Below are positions 1-11,241 of a stretch of 64,000 nucleotides of DNA, in pieces. This DNA is from Utricularia gibba. Lineage: Eukaryota; Streptophyta; Magnoliopsida; Lamiales; Lentibulariaceae. The stretch's first letter is position 1. Every line of letters starts with the position of its first letter. The notes below the pieces were generated by a model. That model was not told the DNA's origin. It worked only from the letters and a program-made list of their open reading frames with translations, and searched no databases. Both the position numbers and the translations under genes were made by a program. The stretch is taken from positions 1,302,001 through 1,366,000 of the forward strand of contig NEEC01000012.1 of NCBI GenBank assembly GCA_002189035.1. Reading direction: 5' to 3'.

Positions 1-2
1 TT

Positions 3-437
3 CAACTGGACAGCAGTAACGGCCATGCTCAGCAAGTTCATGTCACAGTGACTCAAGTAGTCATCAATCAATCCCCTCCACAGTCTCCAAGCTCCATGAT
101 GAACGATCAGCCAACCGGAATATACGGCCAACCGAATGCTACAAACACCGCCAGCCATTCCCTCTTTCCCGGTTACCACGAAATGCCACCGGCTCCGTAT
201 CCTCCTCTCCAACTACAAACCGAACAGATGGGGGATTATAGTTGTATGTACCCCAGGCATGGGCAAATCTATGGCTACAACCATCCAAACGTACAGTTTA
301 TTGAGCGAGGGAGAAGCATGGATAAAGCATCAGTAACTGCTCCGAGAAAGAGGACTGATGACAAGCTGTTTGGTGACCTTGTTGACCTCTCCAAGTTCAG
401 GCCAACTACCCCGAGTAGAACTAATGGGAGCATTTGA
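3..437 (+). CDS. C-terminal part of a probable TOM1-like (VHS/GAT) protein, cut by the left edge
   Basis: The frame is open from the window edge to a TGA at 435-437, so this is the last ~144 codons of a longer gene or its last exon. The protein is rich in Pro, Ser, Gln and Tyr and looks disordered (MPPAPYPPLQLQTEQMG), then ends in a compact motif, DDKLFGDLVDLSKFRP, followed by a short Ser/Thr/Gly tail. As I recall, plant TOM1-like (TOL) proteins end with a similar FGDLVD(I/L)-K motif. They are ENTH/VHS-GAT adaptors that bind ubiquitinated cargo and act in ESCRT-dependent endosomal sorting; the catalytic-type VHS and GAT domains would lie left of the window. The tail alone cannot prove the family, so other endocytic adaptors remain possible. 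It converges on the thioesterase gene with about 270 bp between stops. Confidence 0.55.
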   Translation, partial: QLDSSNGHAQQVHVTVTQVVINQSPPQSPSSMMNDQPTGIYGQPNATNTASHSLFPGYHEMPPAPYPPLQLQTEQMGDYSCMYPRHGQIYGYNHPNVQFIERGRSMDKASVTAPRKRTDDKLFGDLVDLSKFRPTTPSRTNGSI

Positions 438-710
438 ACTGCCAAACACACCTTTGAATCTTTGACTCATGTATTCTGAACATGTGTTTACAGACATCCA
501 ATAAATTATATTTGCTGATTTTAGAGATCCCCTCATGTTATTTGACAAGGTTATAATCTTCTAACTGATAAAAGAAAGCAAGGATTCCATCTGTTATTTA
601 ACAGCGCAGTCTACAAACACTGATCTTACAAAAACCACTGGCTCTTATTATACCACATGAATATGGGAATGGGGATGTCTTCTTACCATCCATGAACTCC
701 AAAGCTGCCA

Positions 711-1320
711 CTATAACTTGGCCTGCTGTCTCAGCATCCCAATGAAGCAGAATACAGTAACTCTAGATGAAGCGATTAAGGTCCTCGTCTCAGGATTTGG
801 ATTATCCGGATCATCTTCTTTCATGATGCGCACATCCCACACCTGATGAATAAAACAACAGGTTGTGCGTCATCATCCAAGATGATAGAGCAACACTACT
901 CATCAAATGTGTTATTTACATGAATGGACTTGCCCATGGTCACTGGGGTAGCCTCCGCCACTATGTAATCCCCTGGCTTAGCAGACTTGAGATGGTTGAT
1001 GCTAAGCTGCACTCCTGCTACTCTGTTACCACCCGTAGCAACGGAAGCTCCGATGCTAGCGACACCCTCAGCTATCATGGCCGACAGACCTCCATGAAGA
1101 ACACCAAATGGCTGCTCAAACATTTCACATATAAATTTGGTTTCACTACTTCATGAGCTAAACTGCAATCAGGCAGCAAGAAACTCACCTGACAGCACCT
1201 TGGAGTGATGAGAAGGTGACCAGAGACTTTTTCATGTGAAACTTCATCAAATTCAAACCCAAATGTACTCAATGGAGCATCCAGTTGGCTACTATCGAAT
1301 TTCACGGATGTTTCACTCAT
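711..1320 (-). CDS. DHNAT1: 1,4-dihydroxy-2-naphthoyl-CoA thioesterase, DHNAT1-like, three exons
   Basis: Hotdog-fold acyl-CoA thioesterase. In plants DHNAT1 hydrolyses DHNA-CoA in peroxisomes during phylloquinone synthesis. I read three phase-0 exons on the minus strand: 1320-1189 (44 codons, from ATG), 1111-920 (64 codons) and 842-711 (43 codons plus TAG), with GT-AG introns of 77 bp each. Exon 1 carries the segment FEFDEVSHEKVSGHL. Exon 2 carries HGGLSAMIAEGVASIGA, the hotdog active-site helix with its catalytic-type Glu, and AGVQLSINHL. Exon 3 begins VWDVRI and ends QQAKL; AKL is a type-1 peroxisomal targeting signal. The total of 151 residues fits the family (about 150-160). No stop or frameshift is seen, so the gene looks intact. 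The exon joins are inferred from splice consensus and family similarity. The residues just before AKL are shorter and unlike what I expect, so the last exon deserves transcript support. Confidence 0.88.
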
Positions 1321-2298
1321 AGTACTTTTGTCTTTTCAGTAGATTCACCTTATCCCTTCTTTGGTTCAGATGAAGATGCTTCCCCGGTGAGATATGAAAG
1401 CTACAAAAGAGTCAATCTTAGGAATGATAACAACATAAATCCCTCCAATCAAATGAGGTGACTACACTAACATTTAAGCACAAATAAGATAGCCAAGTAC
1501 GCCCGAGCATCCACAGGGACAAAGATGACACGAAAATGAATTAAATAATTTTCCTCTGCAAAAGCAGGGCATATGGATGTAGAATATAAACCAAACGAAA
1601 CGCGAAACAAGTTGCATTCAGAGCAAATCGAAACAACAGGCTAATGATCTCGCCCAACGAACGAAATTCCCCAGACACCGACAACGCTAAAACGACTTCT
1701 AAACAGATAAAAATAACCCACATAAAATAATCCATGAAAACCAACAGAGCCAGTAACAAGCCCAGATCAAATCATAGTGTAAAAGAAAGGGAAACCTTCT
1801 TTAGGCGAAAGCGAACATCAAACCACTCAATTCGGAGAATTTATATTGACGAGCTCTTCTTACAGTGCGAATCCCAAAGAAGATGAGAATTTGCCAGAGG
1901 AACAAGTGTATTGGTTGGCGGCGCCACGCCAGGCCACCTACTTGTCTTTCAACGACTACTAGTCCATTGTCACATCAATGCCTTTGATCATCCGATTGCC
2001 AGTCAAGGTTGATCGGCACGTGGCCCACCCTCCTCTCTGGTGGATAACTCATAAACAAATGTGGATTGTTGCGTAAGAGAAAGACAGGAGCGTTCCCAAA
2101 TCAGGTTTGGTTTGGTTCTTGCGTGTGAGTATCTGTCGGGCAATTTACAAAAGTAGTCTACGGTAAGTTGTGTTGACTTTGATGAACTCCATTTAAATGA
2201 ATTTGGCATATTCTTTACAATCTTCTTTTTTTTATTTCATTAAAAATTGTATAAAGACCATTCCAATTAGCACAATATTTTACAATTAAGAAACAATT
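1321..2298. other. Upstream region of the thioesterase gene, no gene seen
   Basis: This holds the promoter and 5' leader side of the minus-strand thioesterase gene. A 72-codon hydrophobic frame at 1541-1759 (minus) lacks any recognisable family and looks incidental. No transposon end is visible before the Copia-1 LTR at about 2299. Confidence 0.5.
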
Positions 2299-2485
2299 TG
2301 CTGCTTCGAAAAAAAATAACAGATACCTCCTAGAAAATTAACAAGTTCTATAACGATTCCACCCAATCAAAGAAAATAGATAACATAAATGGATACGCTA
2401 TCTATCATACCTATAACATTTATTACTTTTATATTTAATGCTCACATCTAACACATGCACCAAAATGCCAATACACATAACAACA
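2299..2485 (-). repeat. Copia-1 3' LTR
   Basis: Matches 7178-7363 over its length, for example TAGAAAATTAACAAG, GATACGCTATCT and TTTAATGCTCACAT. It starts TG and ends CA. On the minus strand it contains a TATA-like AAATATAAAAG, consistent with a retrotransposon promoter. The left boundary is the less certain one. Confidence 0.8.
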
Positions 2486-2499
2486 GAACAATTTATTTC

Positions 2500-3160
2500 T
2501 TAATCTTCAAGTTTCGGTTTCATCGTATTTTTCCGTTGATTTATCTTCAATTGCTCTACGGTGATCTCCATCACTCCTCCCATCATTGAAACTATTAAAT
2601 CCCCCATTTTTTTTCCATCTATCACATCCAATGTGGATTTGAAACCAAGAAATTGGTTTCGCCCTAATGCTTTCGTGAGGGGATCTGCAATTTGAGAGTA
2701 TCCGGATATATACTGCACTAAGATTTCTTCTTTCTTGACATAATCTATAATCACATGGAATCTAATATGGATATGTTTTGCCTTCCCAAAATGAGTTGGA
2801 TCCTTTGTATTGTCAATGTTCAACGAAGTGGCCTGCATCTGTATAAATCCTAGTTCCTTGAGAGTTTGCCTCAACCAGATATAGTGATTTGTTGCTTGAG
2901 TCATGACAATATATTCATATTCTGTAGTTGATTGAGCAATCATGTTTTGCCATTTTGTAGATCATGAAATTGGACGTTGGTTCAAGAAAATGATGAATCC
3001 TAATGTACTTTTCGAATCTTCAACCATAGGATAGTCAGCATTAGAGAAGGCCTTCAATGTAAGTTGTGGATTGTTGCTTTTAGAAGGATATAAGATTCCA
3101 AAATTCATAGTAGATTTTATGTACCGTAATAATCTCTTAAATGCTACCATGTGAGTTTGA
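2500..3160 (-). pseudogene. Copia-1 RNase H, broken
   Basis: Frames at 3150-2962 and 2943-2500 carry FKRLLRYIKSTMNFGILYP, SNADYP (RNase H catalytic Asp region), STTEYEYIVM and the conserved end AKHIHIRFHVIIDYV. The order matches copia RNase H, with a break between the two frames. Confidence 0.82.
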
Positions 3161-3199
3161 TAAGTAAATTAGACAACCAACAATGCTTCTATAAATATT

Positions 3200-4400
3200 T
3201 ACTTCATCATCCTTTTCACTCTCACTTTTGGTGAGTTGAAGTTTGTAGTCCATTAGTGTTTTGGCAATGTTGGCTTTTGATAATCCAAATCTTTCTAATA
3301 ATTCTTTACAATATTTTTCTGTGAGATAAACATTCCTCGATTAGGAATTTGTTCAATTTCCAACCCCAGATAGAGACTGACATCACCCAAATCACTCATT
3401 TCAAATTCTTGCGTCAATTGTTTTTTTCATTTTATCAATTTCTTCTACATGGTTGGAGGTGAGCAAAATATCATATACATAAAGACTCAAAATGAAAACC
3501 GATGAGTCATTTTTCTTGTAGTATAGACTATGATCTCCATGAGTCTTTGAAAAACCAATAAACTTTAGGTGTTTATCAAATCTCTCATTCCAAACTTTAG
3601 GTGCTCGCTTTAGTCCATATAAAGGTCTCTTTAATTTATAAACATGATTTTTCATACCTTCTTGTATGAATCCTTCAGGTTGCTTTATAAATATATCCTC
3701 TTCCAAATATCTATTTAAGAATGCAGTTTTGACGTCCAGGTGATGTAATTTCCACTATTTTACATAAGCAATAGACAATAATAATTTTACAAAGTTCATT
3801 CTTGCCACTAGTGCAAAAATATTTTTGTAGTTAACCCCTTGAACTTGAGAATAACCCTTATCAACTAGTCTTGTCTTGTAGGTATTTATATATCAGAATT
3901 TAGTTTTGTTTTGTATATCCACTTGAGTCCTATAAATTTGAAAGTTTCTTTTTTAGTTCTTTTCACCAGTTCTCAAGTTCCATTCTTTTCAATTGCTTCA
4001 ATCTCTCTTTTCATTGGAATTTTTCATTTTTTATTTTTGATTGCTTCAATAAAGGATTTTGGGTCATCCCTTCCTATACACGATAGGATTTCATAGTCCA
4101 ACTCATGATTCATATTGTAGAGATCATTTATTATTCTTGTTCTTCTAATTGTATGAGCTCTATCTTGGGCTTCTATGTAATCCTCATATGCATCCTCTTC
4201 AGACAAAGATCCTAAGTAATTATGATCATTAATATTTTCAGAATTGACTTGCTCTTATTCTTCTAATACAGAATTTCCTACTCCAATGACATCTAGGCTA
4301 GTCTTGATAAGATCATGGATTCCCTAGATAAACTGAAGAAAGATGAGGGAAAGGACACTAGCCCTTCCGTCATTTCACTTGGACCACTCATAAGATCTAG
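3200..4400 (-). pseudogene. Copia-1 reverse transcriptase, broken
   Basis: The RT segment KQPEGFIQEGMKNHVYKLKR then LYGLKRAPKVWNERFDKHL (3700-3560) is diagnostic of copia RT. The catalytic YVDD box has become YVYD (about 3480). The N-terminal part at 4206-4024 is out of frame with the rest. Confidence 0.82.
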
Positions 4401-4737
4401 AGCACGAAAGCACCAAGATCTCCTCAAGGGATTATGGTTAATCAAGAAACTCATGAAACTTATGGTATAGAGTTCAACCTACTTAATTTGGATCAAGTTG
4501 ATGGGTCATAACTTCATAGTTCACTAGTGGTACTTTCATTTGAGTAGGTCCATTTTTCTTCCTATATAGCAAGGGCTTCATTCATATTTAGGATAACTTT
4601 GATTATTATGTATTTGGAGAGGATTGCTTCTTCCCTAAGTTTTTTTAGAACTTTAGACTTATCAAGCTTTGCTTATGGTGTCTAGTATGGTTTATTACTC
4701 TCATTTCCTTCCTTTTTATGTGATTGTGATACCATTT

Positions 4738-5640
4738 TCATAGTTTGGGTTGCAAGGAATTTCGTTTCTTGAGGGTCAACTTTTTTTCTTGAAGGATTGC
4801 TTCATTTGACACCAAGATTTGGTTTGCCAAACACTTATTGTTTGGACGATCGTATCCAGTCTTATGGTTTTCATTATTTTGATTTGCTTCCTCTTCTACA
4901 GATTCATATATAACTTCTTCTTCACCTTTTGTATTTATATTTGCATGTAAACAAGATATTTTATTATTCTGTACAATCAAATCTTTACCTTCATCAAAGA
5001 CTACATGTTTGCTAACAACAACAGCTCCAGTCTTCGGTAGATAAACTCTATATCCTTTGGTTACATTGCCATATCCCACAAAGACGCTGCAATTAGATCA
5101 TTTATCCAACTTTATTCTAAATGAGGTGGGAATTAGAATATGACAAAGACTACCAAATATTCGTAAATGATAATAGCTAGGTTTCTTTTCATGCCATAAT
5201 TCATATGTTGTCTTTCCAAGGATGCCATAATTCATATCCGACCTTAGAATCTTGATCTGCATACCACTTTGTTTCTCAACAATGGATTTGAAGGTCTTAA
5301 ATATTTTAAAAGTCTGAGCCTTGGATTTATACCCAAGAGTATCGTGTGAAATCATCTATAAATGTAATAAGATATTTGCTGCCATCTAGAGATACTTGAT
5401 TAAATAGGACAAAAAGGTCAGAATGTATTAAATTCAGTTTTTCACATGATCTATTAGTAGAAGGTGGAGATGCCTTTTTTACTTGTTTCCCTTATTGACA
5501 TGTTGTGCACACACGATCAACAAAGCATATATCCCTGTGTTCCATGACTTCAACATTTTTTTGCAGAATATGTAAATTTTTGAAGCCATAATGCCCAAGC
5601 CTCTTATGCTAAAAATCATTTTCTTTACTTATCGTGAGAT
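4738..5640 (-). pseudogene. Copia-1 integrase region, broken
   Basis: The pre-integrase zinc-binding motif (KRLGHYGFKNLHILQKN, near 5620-5570) leads into the catalytic core start LNLIHSDL (about 5440), then ILRSDMNYGI (about 5250), where the usual DNGxE is altered, and the segment TYELWHEKKPSYYHLRIFG. The C-terminal hinge VTKGYRVYLPKTG lies near 5050. Order and motifs fit copia integrase; stops and a missing catalytic acid show it is dead. Confidence 0.8.
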
Positions 5641-5865
5641 GATATTTCTTCTACTCATATGTATCAATTTTGAGCAGATTATTAGCAACAAGCATTGCAT
5701 TTACAAATACCCTTTTTTCAGGATTGATGATGACACAATGGGTGATTTTTCCATGCAAATTCCATCCCAACTCAATATCAAAACCTTGTTATATTAACTG
5801 ACCAAAGCTAATGAGATTCCGGGCTACTCTCAAAGCATATTATACATTTGTAAATCCGAAAAACC

Positions 5866-7130
5866 TTATTTAATTGATAAACAACTATTTCCGATTCCAA
5901 ATATTTGAACTCCATCACCATTACAACTATAGTTGTCCATGCAATATTGTTTTTTTAATGATGTAAACAAGGATAAGTTTGAGCATAAGTGATTAGATGC
6001 TCCATAATCAAGATACCAACCCTTATCTTCATTCTTGTTGGCTGTTAAAACGAAATTCAATTCTACTGCTTCTTCAAATGTAATTTCTTTTTCTCCTTCA
6101 AAGAAAGTGAAATTTGTAGTTTGATGTGAACTTTTTGCATCTTCATTATGTTCTACAGCACTTTTGATTCTTTGCTTCATGGGACAAACTTTTTCCTATG
6201 TCCAATATGTTATAGGCTGAACAAGTAGCATCAGGTCTTACCCAACAATATTCTGATTTATGATTTTGTTTCTTGCAATGCATATATGCATTAGAGCTTA
6301 ATGACCAGTACTTTTCAGATCTGTGATTGATCTTCCCACAATGTCTACATTTCTCTTCTGTGTTTTCAGTGCTATAATTCTCAGATTTTCCTTTGTTCAT
6401 TGAATATGACATTGGAGAAGCCTTCTTATTAATAAGTACAAACTTGACTTTCTTAGATTCCCCTTCTGAACATTCTCTAATATTAAGTCTTTTTTCCACA
6501 GATCCTAGCTCCAAATAAACTTGTGGAATATTGGATCTATAGTTTTCTTATACCTAGGTAGAATCATTTCTAGCTTCCCCTTAATAAGCTTCCTCATTTT
6601 TTCTGTCTTAAAGTATGGATTTTGGCGTCGAATTTACTTGGTACTCATGAGTACTCTATCAATTATTTTGCTATCATCAAGTTTTTCTGCCAAAGCTCTA
6701 ATTTCATTTACCATTCTAGATGTTCTCGCATAATAATCATTCATAAATTCTCCATCTAGCATTTTGTTTCTTTCAAACTCATCCAACTTGATTTCTAGGA
6801 GAAACTTTCTTGATTTCTCATCACCTTTGTACATTTCACTGATTGCATCTCATATTTCTTTAGCCATTGAGTATGATGCAACTTTATCAAACATTGGTTC
6901 AGTTAGTGTTTGATAAAGTGCATTCAAGGCTTCTATCTTTTTATCTAGAAGCTTACCTACTTAGTTGATTTGTTTAGGTGTTGAAGCGTCCGTAACACTT
7001 GGATCTCGCAAATTACTCTCAACAACATCCCACCACTTCTTAACCTGAAAGTATGTCTTCATCTTCTTGACCCATTTATGATAATTGGTTCCATCAAAGA
7101 TGGAAGGACTTTGGTTGCTTTGAGACTTTT
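5866..7130 (-). pseudogene. Copia-1 gag and protease, broken
   Basis: The gag start (PSIFDGTNYHKWVKKMKTYF, near 7110-7050) is the typical copia gag substrate-recognition segment. Two zinc knuckles follow: CRHCGKINHRSEKYW, with the last Cys replaced, and a second Cys/His run ending HKSEYCW (around 6360-6230). The protease segment LDYGASNHLC (about 6020) has Tyr in place of the Ser/Thr that normally follows the catalytic Asp. At least three frame breaks separate these parts, so no functional polyprotein is possible. Confidence 0.82.
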
Positions 7131-7163
7131 TCAAACCTTATCTTCTTCAAAGGTTCAAGAGGT

Positions 7164-7177
7164 CTGCACTGATACCA
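7164..7177 (-). other. Copia-1 primer-binding site
   Basis: Minus-strand TGGTATCAGTGCAG matches the usual copia site TGGTATCAGAGC, complementary to the 3' end of initiator-Met tRNA. It lies immediately inside the 5' LTR. Confidence 0.85.
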
Positions 7178-7363
7178 TGTTGAGTTTGATACTTTGCAAA
7201 AAAAGATGGTCAAACACCTCATAGAAAATTAACAAGCTCGATAACAATCTGTTTCTACAACACCCAAGCAAAGAAAGAAGATAACCCAGATGCATACGCT
7301 ATCTCCCATACCTACTACGTTCATTACATTTCTATTTAATGCTCACATGTAGCTCACACAACA
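7178..7363 (-). repeat. Copia-1 5' LTR
   Basis: Starts TGTTGAG and ends CACACAACA on the plus strand, and directly adjoins the primer-binding site. It pairs with 2299-2485. Confidence 0.85.
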
Positions 7364-8290
7364 AAATCCAAATGTATTGACAATCTCAAAGATGTTTGCC
7401 ACTTTCCTAAGAGTAATGGCACAACATTTTCTTAGGAATATTGGATGGAAGAAGATATCAATGGTTCGGAAGTGAGATGGAGTAGATGTGGCATAGTCTT
7501 CTAGATAGGCTAAAATGATGAGTACTATAAAAAAGAGGTTGCTCAAAAGTTGATATTGAGGTGTTTTGGTTGAGATTTGAGTGATCAAGGGTCAAGCTTT
7601 CTAAACTAGATGAGAAGACACAAAGGGCTATTGGATCATAATTTTCAAGAACAAGTTCTTAAGGCATAGAATAAACAAGATTCAAAGTCATCCAGCTAAC
7701 TAAGAATAGAATATTTTGGTGTCATAATTGATGAAAATTGAGGTAAAAACTTTAAATGGAAAAATGTGTCCATATAATATAATATCACAATAGACATTAA
7801 TGGATTTAGTTTTCTAGTTATAGACCTTGTACCCCTTTTGATTGAAAGAATATTTGAAAAAATGACTGTGGGAAAGAGATGATAATTGGTTAGATATGGA
7901 AAATTGAGTATAATGATAAATACAACTAAAAGTTTTTAAAATTAGATAGATTTGGACTTCTTTAATAAAGAAGTTCAAACGGAGATTTCCATCAAAGTTT
8001 ATGCTTGGGGTGCGATTAAGAATGTGTATTATGCACAATAGAGTGTCTCCCCAAAGCCAATGACGTGTTGCAAACTGAAGCATCAAGGATTGAGTGATTT
8101 TAAATAAATGGCAATGTTTTTCTTTCTAGAAACTCATTTTGTTGTAGGGTATAAGAATATATAGTTTGATGGATATCTTTCTCAATGAAGAAAGATTGAA
8201 GCATGAGGGATAGAAATTCCACATTATTTTTGAGTAGAATGATTTTGTCAAATTGGTTTTTAGTCTTGGATATGAAGGTTTTGAAGACAT
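7364..8290 (-). pseudogene. Copia-2: integrase-to-hinge fragment of another copia element
   Basis: On the minus strand, frames in turn give FKTFISKTKNQFDK (about 8280), HQTIYSYTLQQNEFLERK (the HQxSxxYTPQQNGxxERK motif, about 8170), RHWLWGDTLLCIIHILNRTP (about 8060), FNQKGYKVYN (about 7830) and LEDYATSTPS (about 7490). This is the order of copia integrase core, C-terminal motif and RT-linker. It is frameshifted several times. Gag, RT and LTRs are absent, so it is a truncated relic that directly abuts Copia-1. Confidence 0.75.
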
Positions 8291-8294
8291 TCTA

Positions 8295-8998
8295 GGGCGA
8301 GTTTGGTAGGTAGTCTGAATTAATAGATGTTAGAATTACTAAGGTTTGGAATTGAGTTTAGATTTATCCCGGTTTACAATATAACTTGTTTGGAAGATTA
8401 GTGTAATTATATAAAAAATCTCTTTTACTTATTTTACCTTCCAAATAATTCATCTTGCCTCTTGTTTTTCATTTACTGCTCTTTTACCTATTATATCAAA
8501 AAGTTTTTTTTTCATATTTTGGTCTCTGAATCATTCATAGGTTTCACATCCTGATACAAATTCTTCTTGAAACTGATGGATAAAAGATCTCACAAGAAGG
8601 ACAAAACAATGTCTAAGTGCTTTGAAGAAAGGTACAATGCAAAAGCAATTGGAATCTACTGAAAAAAATGGCACCAAACGTGCTTGGACAGTGCAAGAAG
8701 AAGCATGTCTTGTAACTGTATACAAGGCTATCATAGCAGAAGGGTGGGAGTCGGAAAATGGATTTTGCCCCGGTTATTTCAAGGTACTCGAAACTGAAAT
8801 GATAAAAATCTTGCCTGGGACTCATCTTAAAGCATTCTCAAAAATTGATTCAAAATCTGGAACATGGAAAATGTGCTTTTTGATTTTGAATGTGCTCACA
8901 CTTTTTGGAGTTGGTTGGAATGCCAAAACTTGTATGATTGATGCAACACCTGAAACATGCAAGAATTGATCGCGATAAGTATTTTAGGTTGATTTTTT
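8295..8998 (+). mobile_element. PIF/Harbinger-type relic (possible terminal repeat plus ORF1)
   Basis: The start GGGCGAGTTTGGTAGG at 8295 resembles PIF/Harbinger terminal repeats (GGG-rich followed by GTTTGG). The interior holds a Myb/SANT-like frame typical of the second protein of these transposons. I did not find the matching right terminal repeat or a transposase here, and LTR-A copy 1 follows closely, so the right end is unknown. Confidence 0.5.
8622..8969 (+). pseudogene. Myb/SANT-like DNA-binding domain protein of Harbinger type, fragment
   Basis: The 115-codon frame contains KRAWTVQEEACLVTVYKA, then EGWESENGFCPGYFKVLE, then LPGTHLKAFSKIDSKSGTWK and GVGWNAK. This is the trihelix-like Myb/SANT domain (WT..EE..L, GW...G.F..GY, LPG..LK....I.S) found in plant proteins linked to Harbinger transposons. 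Conserved Trp residues remain. An upstream Lys-rich start in another frame (near 8575) is separated by a stop, and the C-terminal part of the family is absent. Confidence 0.7.
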
Positions 8999-9104
8999 TT
9001 ATGATCTATGTTTCTTTTTTTGAATATATATGCCCCAAAGCTTGTATGCTTCGTTCCATATGGTATGCTTATAAAACGAATGTTGTTTGATTGTAATTAT
9101 AATT

Positions 9105-9639
9105 ATTATCTTCAAAATATAATATTTATTTGGAATCGTTTGTCAAAAAGGCTGCCAAGTGGGGTTATCGATGAGATAATGTCTGTTGATAGATCGATAT
9201 TTGTCAGTGGATCTGATAGAACGGCATGGTTCAGTCTGAAGAGTAACTGAATCACGGCAGAATGGGCGGCGATTGTATGAAAAGCAAGATCATACTACAA
9301 GTGCAGAAAGATAGCTGACACCTACAAAGCTCACAATTCAGTCGGATCGGTCCCCTTCCCCTCCTTATAAGTAGAAGAAATCATGGCGGAAAAAGGATTG
9401 GACCTCAAGCCTCCCAACCTGTACCTTTCTCCTCCATCTTCGTCTAATAAATACTTTCTCCGGTGAGTTCCGACATCTCCGTGATTTTTCCGCCTAATGG
9501 TGGTTTTCACATAGAAAATCCCCGTCTATTTCCATTTCATCCAATCAAATAGAACAGACCACAAAAAAAAGAGGGGAAACGACACCAACCACAACCCGAA
9601 AATTGACCCAGTCCGTCATACCGATTTTCACCTGTAACA
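9105..9639 (+). repeat. LTR-A copy 1 (solo LTR, left end decayed)
   Basis: Homologous to 46450-46964 and 58112-58648, for example CAAAAAGGCTGCCAA, the GACAGACTGATATCTGTCAG-like segment, CTTTCTCCGG, GATTTTTCCGCC and the end GATTTTCACCTGTAACA. It has a TATA-like TATAAGTA at 9366-9373. No internal retrotransposon region adjoins it, so it is a solo LTR. The left boundary is approximate and no target duplication is visible. Confidence 0.7.
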
Positions 9640-10039
9640 GTGCTTTATAATTTTTATTTACGAAATAAATGATATTTAGAAAAAAATTTATGAAATAGAG
9701 AGTATTTTAGTCTTTCTTTACAAAATAAATGAAGTTTGATTTATATGTTCAAAATTTTAGAAAAATAATATATTTAAATACTATTAATTAAACAATTATA
9801 TATTATTTTCATAATATTTTAAAATAATTTAAGCTATTCAATATATATTCAAAAATTTATTTAATACAAAATACATTAATCTTGCTATAAAATCTTTTAT
9901 TTAAATATATCACAGCTACATAAATAACTACATAAATAATTATAATATAATATTTTCATAACATCATCATAGAAGAATACATCTATTTAACCATTTTTTT
10001 ACCAACCTCAACCAAAATAGATGGAGTACATCTACAAAC
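9640..10039. other. AT-rich spacer, no gene
   Basis: Very AT-rich sequence with short repeats of ATAAAT and TATATT types between LTR-A copy 1 and the plastid block. No coding region or recognisable element. Confidence 0.5.
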
Positions 10040-10291
10040 CAGCGCCGCCAGATTAAGTATATGATAGGGTTGCCCAATATTGTAATAATCGTTGATCAAC
10101 ATGAAGAATATAAGTGTACCACTCTGGGAATTCCAACAATTTCTTTAATTGATACAAATTATGATCTTCATCTTGCAGATATTTCTATTCCAACGAATAA
10201 TGACGCTACATCTTCAATTCACTTAATTGTTAACAAATTAGTATTTGCAATTTGTGAGGTCCACTCTAGCTACCTAAGAAAGACTCAATAA
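10040..10291 (+). pseudogene. rps2: rps2 C-terminal part, plastid-derived (NUPT)
   Basis: Encodes the C-terminal third of plastid ribosomal protein S2: [40 protein letters not shown] and [10 protein letters not shown]-like segments, ending with a stop. The N-terminal two thirds are missing at the junction near 10040. It is followed by the plastid rps2-atpI spacer and atpI in the correct order, so this is a nuclear copy of plastid DNA. Its many substitutions argue for an old insertion. Confidence 0.88.
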
Positions 10292-10513
10292 AATTAATTA
10301 CATTATAAGATAAAAACTTTTATTTCAAAAATACGATTGATTTTTTCTTTTGAATCAGTTATTTTTTATTCAAAATATATCAAACTAGATAAAAATAACT
10401 GCAAATATTATGCGATTAGTTATATTCAAAAAAAAGAGTTGGTAGACAAAATACCTGATTCAAGTCGACAAAGAAATAGTTGAATCAAAATAACTTTTTT
10501 TTCAGAGGGAAAT

Positions 10514-11241
10514 ATGAATGTGTTATCATGTTCTATCAACGCACCTAAAGTTTTTATAAAACATATGTAGTGTTGTAGCAGGCCAACATTTCTATTGGCA
10601 AATAGGCGGTTTTCTAGTTCACTGTCAAGTACTTATTAATTCTAGGATCGTAATTGCTATCTTATTATGTTCAGCTACTATCGCTATTTGGAAACCACAA
10701 ACCGTTCCCATTGGGGTGAGAATTTCTTTGCGTATGTTCTTGAATTCATTTGAGATGTGAGTTAAAACCCAAATTGGAGAAGAATACGACCCTTAGGTTC
10801 CCTTTATTGGAACTATGTTCCTATTCATTTTTGTTTCTAATCGGTCGAGAGCTGTTTTGCCTTGGAAAATCATAGAATTACCTGATGACGAGTTGCTCAC
10901 ACCAATGAATGATATAAATACTAGTGTTGCCCTGGCGTTTGGAGCATATTTCTGTGCAGGTCTTACCAAAAAGGATTAAGCGATTTCGGACCAACCCCAA
11001 CCCTTTTACCCATTAATATCTTAGAAGATTTCACAAAGCAGTTATCACTTAGTTTTAGACTTTTCGGGAATATCTTAGCAGATGAATTACTAGTTGATGT
11101 TCTTGTTTCTTTTCTTTAGTACCTTTAGTAGTTCCAATACGGGTCATGTTCCTTGGATTATTTACAACTGGGATTCTAGCACTTATTTTTGCAATTTTAA
11201 CCACGGCTTATATACGTGAATCCATGAAACACCATCATTGA
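10514..11241 (+). pseudogene. atpI: atpI, plastid-derived (NUPT)
   Basis: ATG AAT GTG TTA start (MNVLSCSIN) followed by [11 protein letters not shown]-like, [17 protein letters not shown]-like, [31 protein letters not shown] and FATL/AYI segments of ATP synthase CF0 subunit a, ending in the His-rich HH(H) stop. Several frameshifts and stops interrupt it. Its place after rps2 and before atpH matches plastid gene order. Confidence 0.88.

Larger units (their letters stand above)
2299..7363 (-). mobile_element. Copia-1: degenerate Ty1/copia LTR retrotransposon with both LTRs
   Basis: A 5.1-kb element read on the minus strand. It has a short LTR at each end (186-187 bp), a primer-binding site at 7164-7177 touching the 5' LTR, and the copia order gag, protease, integrase, reverse transcriptase, RNase H. 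All coding parts are broken by stops and frameshifts, and the LTRs have diverged by many substitutions and small indels, so it is an old, inactive copy. No matching target-site duplication is evident in the 5 bp flanking my boundaries. Its right end abuts another copia relic at 7364. Confidence 0.9.

Noticed and set aside
1541-1759. 72-codon hydrophobic minus-strand frame upstream of the thioesterase gene
   Set aside because: No family motif, no support from neighbours; likely chance in the promoter or leader region.
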